Part shown: in pieces, positions 21,778-27,677 of the stretch
Layout: each line of letters begins with the position of its first letter
How positions within the stretch are numbered: the stretch's first letter is position 1
Assembly (NCBI GenBank): GCA_964443325.1
Contig: CAYUCL010000027.1
Coordinates: 1-27,677, forward strand
Direction: 5' to 3'
DNA length: 27,677 nucleotides
Source: DAOUVR01 sp034430535
GTDB lineage: Bacteria > Chloroflexota > Dehalococcoidia > E44-bin15
Notes under the pieces: model-generated
Database searches by the model: none
Told to the model about the DNA's origin: nothing
The model's input: only the letters and a program-made list of their open reading frames with translations
Made by a program: the position numbers and the translations under genes

Positions 21778-22578
21778 ATGAAAACCACCTTTATCGGTGG
21801 TGGAGTCATGGGCGAGGCAATAATCAAGGGGATCCTCGCTAAAGGGTTAACCATGCCTCGTGACATTACAGCCAGCGATATCAACCCAGAGCGTCTTTCC
21901 AATTTGAAGCAGGGTTATGGTATTGAAACATCTCGCAGCAACCGCCAAGCGGCGGAAGCCTCAGATGTTGTGGTTCTAGCCGTCAAGCCTCAAAACCTGA
22001 AAACGATTACTGAGGCACTCAGAGGCGGCCTCCAGCCATATCAACTCGTCCTTTCTATCATCGCTGGGGCGACTATCGCCACCATCACCAACAGCCTGGG
22101 ACACAGCGCGGTGGTTCGGGCTATGCCTAATACCCCGGCTCAGATCGGTGAGGGAATGACCGTCTGGACCGCCTCAAGAGGAGTAAGCCAGAGCCAAAAG
22201 GAGGCAGCTCAATCTATTTTGGGAGCACTGGGTAAGGAGGTCTATATCCCCAATGAGAAATACATTGATATGGCTACCGCAGTCAGTGGCAGCGGTCCCG
22301 CCTACATCTTCCTGGTCATGGAAGCACTCGTCGACGTTGCAGTGGATATCGGCCTGCCCCGTGAAATGGCAAAGGATTTAGTCTTATATACAGTCCTGGG
22401 AGCAGCACGTCTTGCTCAACAGACAGCTAAGTGCCCCAAGGAGTTGAGGCAAAAGGTTACCTCCCCAGGGGGGACGACAGAAATGGGATTGCTTCAGCTT
22501 GAGCAGGGAGACCTCAGAGCCCTGATCGCTCGAGCCGTCATAGCAGCATATGAGAGGGCGAAGGAGTTGGGGAGCTAA
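21778..22578 (+). CDS. proC: Pyrroline-5-carboxylate reductase
   Basis: NAD(P)H-dependent enzyme for the last step of proline synthesis, 266 residues. FIGGGVMGEAIIKGIL is the Rossmann glycine motif, VVLAVKPQNL follows, and RAMPNTPAQIGEGMT and AVSGSGPAYIFLVMEAL are the substrate-site and dimer signatures. The end contains KVTSPGGTTEMGL. The ATG directly abuts the stop of the preceding gene. A 168-bp gap follows, so this probably ends the yggS-proC unit. Confidence 0.96.
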   Translation: MKTTFIGGGVMGEAIIKGILAKGLTMPRDITASDINPERLSNLKQGYGIETSRSNRQAAEASDVVVLAVKPQNLKTITEALRGGLQPYQLVLSIIAGATIATITNSLGHSAVVRAMPNTPAQIGEGMTVWTASRGVSQSQKEAAQSILGALGKEVYIPNEKYIDMATAVSGSGPAYIFLVMEALVDVAVDIGLPREMAKDLVLYTVLGAARLAQQTAKCPKELRQKVTSPGGTTEMGLLQLEQGDLRALIARAVIAAYERAKELGS

Positions 22579-22678
22579 TAGGTGAACCCTAGATCGAAGG
22601 ATCTGATATCACCCACGCAATTGCTATTATTTTTCTGCTAGTTATCGCTGGCCTTGTCTACCCAGTGTAGCGTCGAAA

Positions 22679-22747
22679 ATGCAAAAGGGAAAGCTCCCCA
22701 AGTTAGTCGAGAAACTCAGAGGACATGGCTTTCAAAGGAGGTTGTGA
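22679..22747 (+). CDS. Tentative 22-residue basic ORF coupled to the first degV gene
   Basis: ATG 22679 opens a 22-codon frame rich in Lys and Arg that stops at TGA 22745-22747, sharing one base with the next ATG (TGATG). I see no clear ribosome site and no family. It is weakly supported and listed only because of the overlap. The rest of 22579-22678 holds an open frame with a hydrophobic run but no usable start codon. Confidence 0.15.
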   Translation: MQKGKLPKLVEKLRGHGFQRRL

Positions 22748-23607
22748 TGGATAGAGTTGCTGTTGCCACCGATAGCACATGTTGTCTACCGCAAGGGCTG
22801 GTGAGTAAGTACGATATTGCGGTAATACCACTCCTGATAATCCACGAGGATAGGAGCTATCGCGATGGGATTGACATGAGCCCCACCGAAGTTTACCGGA
22901 TTATGCGAAAGAAAGAGGCACTGCCCACCACCTCCATTCCATCCCCAGGGGAAATCCTCGAGACCTATCGCCAGTTAAGCGAGAAGGCGGAAAGCATTCT
23001 CTGCATCACCGTCACAGGGCTGCAGAGCAAAATGTTTGACACAGCGCTGTTAGCTAAAGAGATGGCTAAAGCGGAATTGCCCAACACCACTATCGAGGTT
23101 GTCGACAGCCGAGCCGTGGCTGGCGCACTGGGCTTCATAGTCCTGGCAGCAGCAAAAGCCGCACAAGAAGGGGCAAGCCTTGCCAAGACAGCCGAAACCG
23201 CCCAAGATATGAAGCTCAGGGTAAATTCCATTTTTATGCTAGATACTCTGTACTATCTGGCGCGGACTGGTCGCATCGCCAAGGCATCAGCCTGGGCTGG
23301 AGCATTATTGGACATGAAGCCTATCGTCGAGCATTCTACTGCTATAGGAGAAACAACACCCGTTGCACGCCCCAGAACCAAATCAAAAGCGGTGAGGCGT
23401 ATGCTGGAAATAATGTCAGAAAGAGTCGGGGACTCCCCTGTGCATGTCATAGTGCACCACGGTGATGAGCTGGAAGAGGGAGAGAAACTCAAGGCCCAGA
23501 TTGCCTCGCAATTCAACTGCGTTGAGCTTTATCTCACCGACTTCACCCCCGTAATGGGAGTTCATGCTGGGCCGGGGCTACTCGCTATCTCATTTTATGC
23601 TGAATGA
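22747..23607 (+). CDS. DegV family fatty-acid-binding protein (first of two)
   Basis: EDD-fold protein of 286 residues. DegV/FakB proteins bind a fatty acid and present it to the kinase FakA. VAVATDSTCCLP is the N-terminal signature, TTSIPSPGEIL (about 59-69) the conserved TS-P-P segment, SILCITVTG the strand leading to the ligand, and VVDSRAVAGALGF the next motif. LYYLARTGRIAKA and MKPIVEH lie in the second domain. ATG 22747 with AAAGGAGG five bases upstream sets the start; a longer frame from 22654 is less likely. No fakA-type DAK kinase is in the window. It is followed 10 bp later by a paralogue. Confidence 0.92.
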   Translation: MDRVAVATDSTCCLPQGLVSKYDIAVIPLLIIHEDRSYRDGIDMSPTEVYRIMRKKEALPTTSIPSPGEILETYRQLSEKAESILCITVTGLQSKMFDTALLAKEMAKAELPNTTIEVVDSRAVAGALGFIVLAAAKAAQEGASLAKTAETAQDMKLRVNSIFMLDTLYYLARTGRIAKASAWAGALLDMKPIVEHSTAIGETTPVARPRTKSKAVRRMLEIMSERVGDSPVHVIVHHGDELEEGEKLKAQIASQFNCVELYLTDFTPVMGVHAGPGLLAISFYAE

Positions 23608-23617
23608 GAAGGCTATA

Positions 23618-24475
23618 ATGCAACAAATCGCCATCGTCACCGACACTGTAGCTTGTCTCACCAAGGAACAGATAGAGCAACACCAGATAGGTATAGTGCC
23701 GCTAAGGATCGATTTCGATGGCCATATATATAGGGAGTATCTCGATATAAGCCCTTCCGAGGCATACCAGCTTTTGGAAAAGGACCCTAAACGCTTCGTA
23801 ACTTCCGCAGCCTCCCCTCCCGAGATTCTCGAGGTTTTCCGCGAGCTAAGTAAGAGAGCGGAGAGCATCCTTTGTATCACTATTTCCTCCAAGCTCAGCG
23901 CTCAACACAGCGCAGCTCAGTTGGCGGTGGAGCAAGCCAAACAAGAGCTTCCTCACACCACGATCGAGCTTCTAGACTCCAGGAACGCTGCAGCAGCACA
24001 GGGGTTTGTCGTCCTGGCGGCAGCAAGGGCAGCAGCTCAGGGCAAGAACCTCACTGAGACTATCAAAGCGGCCGAGGAAGTGAAAGAAAAAATACATTTA
24101 GTCATGGTTCTCGAAACCATTCGCTATGTATATCGATCAGGACGCGTACCGAAGGTTGCAGCTCAGGCCGGATCTGCCCTCAACATCAAGCCGATACTCA
24201 CCATTTCCGATGGTTTGGTCCGCTTTGCTGGCGCAACTAGAAATAAACAGCGGGGGGTGAACCGGATTCTGCAGATGATGAGGGATGAGGTAAAGGGACA
24301 ATCGGTGAATGTGGCAGTAGTACATGCCGATGCACTAGAAGAGGCTGAGAGGCTCAAGGAGAAGGTAGCGTCAGAGTTTGATTGTATAGAACTGTGGCTC
24401 AGTGAATTCAGCCCAATAATGGGATACGCTACAGGACGTGGATTATTGGGACTTGCTTTCTATGTTGAAGGCTGA
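23618..24475 (+). CDS. DegV family fatty-acid-binding protein (second of two)
   Basis: A 285-residue paralogue of the preceding gene with the same motif order: IAIVTDTVACLT, VTSAASPPEIL, SILCITISSKLSAQHS, LLDSRNAAAAQGF, IRYVYRSGRVPKVA and LNIKPIL. The two differ clearly in the lid segment and in the conserved segment (TSIPSPGE against TSAASPPE), so they may prefer different acyl chains. ATG 23618 gives the canonical N-terminus. A weak AGAAGG precedes it, so its translation may depend on the upstream gene. Confidence 0.92.
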   Translation: MQQIAIVTDTVACLTKEQIEQHQIGIVPLRIDFDGHIYREYLDISPSEAYQLLEKDPKRFVTSAASPPEILEVFRELSKRAESILCITISSKLSAQHSAAQLAVEQAKQELPHTTIELLDSRNAAAAQGFVVLAAARAAAQGKNLTETIKAAEEVKEKIHLVMVLETIRYVYRSGRVPKVAAQAGSALNIKPILTISDGLVRFAGATRNKQRGVNRILQMMRDEVKGQSVNVAVVHADALEEAERLKEKVASEFDCIELWLSEFSPIMGYATGRGLLGLAFYVEG

Positions 24476-24526
24476 CCTCTTTCACCTGCGGCGGCGTGCA
24501 GGATAACCCCCTACCAGTGAGGCAAG

Positions 24527-25105
24527 ATGGAGCTGGCTGAAGATGTCAGAAGACTGAGAGAAAGCCTGGGCGAACTGCCTGAGCCCATGGTTAACCCAGC
24601 TTTCATTATGGTCAGTGGCCTGCCAGGCACTGGGAAATCCTACTTCTGTCGAAAGCTCACTGAACGCCTTCCTTGCCTTATTCTCGAGAGCGACGACCTG
24701 CGTAAGGTTATCTTTCCCTCCCCAGATTACAGTCCTGAGGAAAGCAATCGTCTTTTCCAAGCCAGTCACCGCCTGATTGAAGAGCTGCTACAAACCGGGA
24801 TACCCCTCATCTTCGATGCTACAAACCTAATAGAGCGCCACCGGGAGCACCTCTACCGCATTGCCGACACCTTTGGAGCAAAGCTAATTCTCGTGCGGGT
24901 CGAGGCTCCCCCAGAATTGGTGCGCCAGCGCCTTAAAGATCGCCCATCCACTACCGAGCGCGAGGATAAATCGGACGCCGACTGGCAGGTTTATGAGAAG
25001 ATGAAATCATCGGTGCAAAAGATGCGCCGTAACCACTTCGCCGTTGACACCTCCAGGGACATAGCCCCAGTGATCGACAAGATTGTGCGAGAGGCAAACC
25101 GCTAA
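24527..25105 (+). CDS. P-loop ATPase/kinase-like protein (AAA_33 type)
   Basis: A 192-residue P-loop protein. GLPGTGKS (31-38) is Walker A. ESDDLRKVIF resembles the substrate-binding segment of small-molecule kinases and zeta-toxin-like proteins, and LIFDATNLIERHRE the Walker B-like segment that follows. QRLKDRPSTTERED looks like an arginine-bearing lid. This pattern is that of the AAA_33 group of predicted nucleotide, sugar or polynucleotide kinases, and the substrate is unknown. There is no antitoxin-like neighbour, which argues against a zeta toxin. The ribosome site before ATG 24527 is weak (GAGG). It starts 51 bp after the second degV gene. Confidence 0.75.
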   Translation: MELAEDVRRLRESLGELPEPMVNPAFIMVSGLPGTGKSYFCRKLTERLPCLILESDDLRKVIFPSPDYSPEESNRLFQASHRLIEELLQTGIPLIFDATNLIERHREHLYRIADTFGAKLILVRVEAPPELVRQRLKDRPSTTEREDKSDADWQVYEKMKSSVQKMRRNHFAVDTSRDIAPVIDKIVREANR

Positions 25106-25125
25106 TGCACAATTTCCCCCTGTTA

Positions 25126-25154
25126 TTGCATCCCAACCCTGTTTTCGATATTAT
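25126..25154 (+). promoter_or_regulatory. Likely pepA promoter
   Basis: TTGCAT (25126-25131) and TATTAT (25149-25154) are 17 bp apart in the 79-bp gap before pepA. Transcription would start near 25161, about 25 bases before the ATG. Confidence 0.5.
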
Positions 25155-25184
25155 GAGGCTATGAAGAACGAGCAAGGAGAAACA

Positions 25185-26687
25185 ATGGAAATTAAAATCG
25201 TATCCGGTGACATAACAAAGCTCAAGGTTGACGCTATTGTAGTGAACCTTTTTGAAGGGGTAGAAAGTCCTGCTGGTGCTACTGGAGCTGTAGACCAGGC
25301 TCTCGGCGGTCTCATTACCCAACTCATCACTGAAGGCGAGATTAAGGGAAAGCTCAATGAAATGACATTAGTTCACAGCATGGGGAAGATCTCGCCAGCA
25401 AGGGTGCTAGTTGCCGGCTTGGGGAAAGAAAACGAGCTAAACCCAACTAAGATTCGAGGGGTTGCCGCTGAGGCATGCCGCTTTCTCAGAAAGGTAGGAA
25501 CGAAGCGAGTGGGCACTATTGCCCACGGCGCGGGCTCAGGGGGCATCGGTGCCGAACAATCGGCTCAAGCGATAACCGAGGGGGCTATCTTAGGGCTTTA
25601 TACCTTCCGCAAACACCAGACTAAGGAACTGGATCAAAAGGATATCAATGAACTACGCATCGTGGAGAGGGATAGGAACAAGCTTCCTGAACTAAAGAGG
25701 GGGTGTGCCAGGGGGAAGATCATGGCTGAGGCCACAAACCTCGCCAGAGATATGGCCAACGAGCCGGCCAACTACATGACCCCGACCGACATGGCAGAGG
25801 TGGCAAAAAAGGTGGCACAAGACTACGGACTCGAATTGGAGGTACTGGAAAAGAAGGACATAGAGAAACTGGGAATGGGGGCTCTGCTAGGTGTTTCCCA
25901 AGGAAGCAGACAGCCGCTAAAGTTCATCATCCTTACCTATAAAGGGAGCAGGCCATCAAAAACCCCACTGGGCCTCATCGGCAAGGGGATAACCTTTGAC
26001 TCCGGGGGGATATCCATCAAGCCATCGGAGGGAATGGGAGATATGAAAGACGACATGTCCGGAGGTGCCACTGTCATCGCTGCCATGCGCGCGATAGGTG
26101 AGTTGAAGCCCAAAATCAATGTCACCGCCCTCATTCCAGCAACAGAGAACTTACCCGATGGCGCGGCCGTGAAGCCGGGAGATATTCTCAAGGCGATGAA
26201 TGGTAAGACTATCGAGATCGCCAACACCGATGCCGAGGGACGCCTCATCTTAGCCGATGCCCTCAGTTATGCTGGCAAACTAAAACTTTCTCCTCTGGTA
26301 GATGTTGCCACCCTGACCGGCGCCTGTCACGTCGCTTTGGGCGATGTCTACTCCGGCGCTTTTAGCAACGATCAGGAGCTAGTGGAGAAGGTAATCAAGG
26401 CTGGCGAAGAGTCCGGTGAACGCATTTGGCACATGCCTATGAATGAAGACTACAAAGAGCAGAACAAGAGCGATGTCGCCGACATCAAGAATACCGGTGG
26501 CCGGTGGGGAGGCGCGATAACCGCTGCACAGTTCCTTGCCGAGTTTGTTGGGGAAACACCATGGGTTCATCTGGATATCGCCGGCACCGCCCTTACTGAC
26601 AAAGAGAAAAAGTTTCTGGTAAAGGGAGCAACAGGGGTCACCGTGAGGACTCTGGTTAACCTCACTCTTGCCCTGGCCCAGAAATAG
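25185..26687 (+). CDS. pepA: Leucyl aminopeptidase (M17, PepA)
   Basis: Cytosolic two-metal aminopeptidase of 500 residues, the usual length; the family works as a hexamer. The C-terminal catalytic domain has IGKGITFDSGGISIKP (K267 and D272), MKDDMSGGATV, and the signature NTDAEGRL at 347-354 with D349, E351 and R353. VDVATLTGAC and the DIAGTALTDKE end block also fit. The N-terminal macro-like domain covers about residues 1-150. The start ATG 25185 has AAGGAGA upstream. An in-frame ATG at 25161 would add eight residues and falls at the predicted transcription start, so it is less likely. Confidence 0.95.
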   Translation: MEIKIVSGDITKLKVDAIVVNLFEGVESPAGATGAVDQALGGLITQLITEGEIKGKLNEMTLVHSMGKISPARVLVAGLGKENELNPTKIRGVAAEACRFLRKVGTKRVGTIAHGAGSGGIGAEQSAQAITEGAILGLYTFRKHQTKELDQKDINELRIVERDRNKLPELKRGCARGKIMAEATNLARDMANEPANYMTPTDMAEVAKKVAQDYGLELEVLEKKDIEKLGMGALLGVSQGSRQPLKFIILTYKGSRPSKTPLGLIGKGITFDSGGISIKPSEGMGDMKDDMSGGATVIAAMRAIGELKPKINVTALIPATENLPDGAAVKPGDILKAMNGKTIEIANTDAEGRLILADALSYAGKLKLSPLVDVATLTGACHVALGDVYSGAFSNDQELVEKVIKAGEESGERIWHMPMNEDYKEQNKSDVADIKNTGGRWGGAITAAQFLAEFVGETPWVHLDIAGTALTDKEKKFLVKGATGVTVRTLVNLTLALAQK

Positions 26688-26727
26688 TAAAAATCGCTTA
26701 CACTAAAGGAGAAGGAGAAAAAGAAGG

Positions 26728-27375
26728 ATGAAAGTGAAATGGCTAGGTCACGCATCTTTTCTAATCACGTCCGAAGAGGGGGTGAAGATAATCACCGATC
26801 CCTACACTACAGGAATGGGGATCAGCTATGGCGATATAAACGAGGCTGCTGACATAGTGACGGTGAGCCATGAACACGGCGACCACAATAACGTCGATGC
26901 AGTTTCTGGAAGTCCCCAGGTAGTAAAAGGTGTCGGTGTGCAGGAAGTTAAGGGAATACAATTTAGTGGAATTGCCTCTTTTCACGATTACGCAGGAGGC
27001 AGCCAGAGGGGGCCAAATACCATCATCTGCTTCACGGTGGATGATGTCAAGCTATGCCACCTGGGTGACCTAGGACATCAGCTTAGTGAACAGCAGGTCG
27101 CCGATATCGGTGCGGTTGATGTCCTCCTCATCCCTGTTGGTGGCTTTTTCACCATCGATGCCGAAGTAGCAACCGATACCACAGAAAAACTAAAACCTCG
27201 AATCGTCATACCCATGCACTATAGCACCGACAAGTGTGCCTACCCCATATCAGGAGTGGACGACTTCCTTAAAGGCAAAGCCAATGTGAAGAGGATGGAC
27301 ACCTCAGAGGTAGAGCTTACGAAGAGCGAACTCCCAGCAGCGGCAGAGATTGTGGTGCTAAGGCATGCGCTGTAA
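26728..27375 (+). CDS. MBL-fold metal-dependent hydrolase (UPF0173/UlaG-like)
   Basis: Beta-lactamase-fold hydrolase of 215 residues. VKWLGHASFLI at the N-terminus and TDPYTTGMG are typical of the UlaG/UPF0173 branch. HEHGDH (48-53) is the metal-binding HxHxDH. CHLGDLGHQLS supplies the third-ligand Asp region, and VIPMHYSTDKC gives the last His. All metal ligands appear to be present. The substrate is unknown; UlaG itself is a lactonase and several relatives act on phosphodiesters. The ATG follows a purine-rich stretch with AAAGGAGAAGGAG, 40 bp behind pepA, so the two are probably co-transcribed. Confidence 0.88.
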   Translation: MKVKWLGHASFLITSEEGVKIITDPYTTGMGISYGDINEAADIVTVSHEHGDHNNVDAVSGSPQVVKGVGVQEVKGIQFSGIASFHDYAGGSQRGPNTIICFTVDDVKLCHLGDLGHQLSEQQVADIGAVDVLLIPVGGFFTIDAEVATDTTEKLKPRIVIPMHYSTDKCAYPISGVDDFLKGKANVKRMDTSEVELTKSELPAAAEIVVLRHAL

Positions 27376-27573
27376 TCAGTTGTTTGAGTCCCTGCCCCCA
27401 AACGGGGTACCCATTTTCTAGGCTGGCAAAGGATCCCCCAGCAGGCTGACACCTGGAATCACACCGATCCCACCGATTGTAGGCTGTCCGCCAACCCAAG
27501 AAGCGTCTCTTCTCCAAACAACCTATACAATATGGTACCAGCATCATGCTTGAGCTATAACAGGGGTGTGGCA
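27376..27573. other. Convergent intergenic region, no gene recognised
   Basis: This 198-bp stretch lies between the MBL gene (+) and a minus-strand gene. It holds a small CCCC-AAAC-GGGG hairpin near 27399-27411 followed by ATTTTC at 27414-27419, which could be a weak terminator. I see no tRNA, repeat or coding signal in the rest. Confidence 0.4.
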
Positions 27574-27677
27574 TTACCTGCCCCGGAATTGTGGCTCCCG
27601 CTTTTCCAGAGAGGCTCTAACCATCTCCTTTATGTCCTCGCTGTCCATAATAACACGCCATCCTTCCTCCAGGGCAC
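27574..27677 (-). CDS. C-terminal end of an unidentified minus-strand protein (truncated by window edge)
   Basis: On the minus strand an open frame enters from the right edge and ends at TAA 27576-27574, giving 34 residues. It reads from ALEEGWRVIMDSEDIKEM through MVRASLEKREPQFRGR (the two stretches overlap by one M). The amino-acid mix looks like a real helical C-terminus, and the frame continues open to the edge. The family cannot be told from this piece. Confidence 0.45.
   Translation of the reverse strand, partial: ALEEGWRVIMDSEDIKEMVRASLEKREPQFRGR

Noticed and set aside
24527..25105. Zeta-type toxin of a toxin-antitoxin pair
   Set aside because: The P-loop and DD-containing segment are shared by many small kinases, and there is no small antitoxin-like gene next to it.
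27317..27574. 85-codon minus-strand frame whose ATG overlaps the stop of the right-edge gene (TAATG)
   Set aside because: The overlap is suggestive, but the frame runs antisense into the end of the MBL gene, and its composition (many Cys, Trp and Arg with no motif) looks non-coding.

Overview
The window is about 27.7 kb of single-copy housekeeping DNA with moderate GC. It most likely comes from an uncultivated member of Chloroflexota, class Dehalococcoidia or a relative. This placement is an inference. It rests on a dcw locus cut down to mraZ-rsmH-ftsA-ftsZ with no peptidoglycan genes, as expected in wall-less Dehalococcoidia. It also rests on an adenosylcobalamin-dependent ribonucleotide reductase coupled to nrdR, and on a B12-type radical SAM protein beside it. 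I saw no rRNA, tRNA, CRISPR array, transposase, phage gene or integrase.

Left part (1-11073). The tail of an unknown gene is coupled to a histone-deacetylase-family hydrolase on the + strand. It converges on a long minus-strand series: mogA, trmD, rplS, priA, def, cca, secD, secF, hemW. These genes cover tRNA modification and maturation, translation, replication restart, N-terminal processing, the SecDF export motor and a heme chaperone. A near-consensus promoter that begins inside the last codons of priA probably drives def-cca-secD-secF-hemW.

Centre (11074-15450). The divergent intergenic region holds a sigma-70-type promoter overlaid by direct GTGG repeats at 10-bp spacing, which fits an MraZ operator. 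It is followed by mraZ and rsmH (4-bp overlap). A 226-bp non-coding interval follows, where most bacteria carry ftsL, ftsI and the mur genes. Here it holds a long inverted repeat with competing hairpins, a strong Shine-Dalgarno sequence, and a chain of two tiny overlapping ORFs running into ftsA. The ftsA-ftsZ pair ends in a GTGA-loop hairpin plus a 17-bp stem terminator.

Right part (15393-27677). A TTGACA/TAATAT promoter with two NrdR boxes 31 bp apart drives nrdR-nrdJ. It is followed by a small two-helix membrane protein, a small CPNCG protein, a B12-type radical SAM protein, the PLP-homeostasis protein YggS, an unrecognised 129-residue protein and proC. Two tandem DegV proteins, a P-loop kinase-like protein, leucyl aminopeptidase and an MBL-fold hydrolase follow. 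The end of a minus-strand gene enters at the right edge.

The points most worth follow-up are the structured leader and mini-ORF chain in front of ftsA, a roughly 75-residue beta-rich insertion in SecD, the well-formed MraZ and NrdR operators, and the unrecognised protein between yggS and proC.
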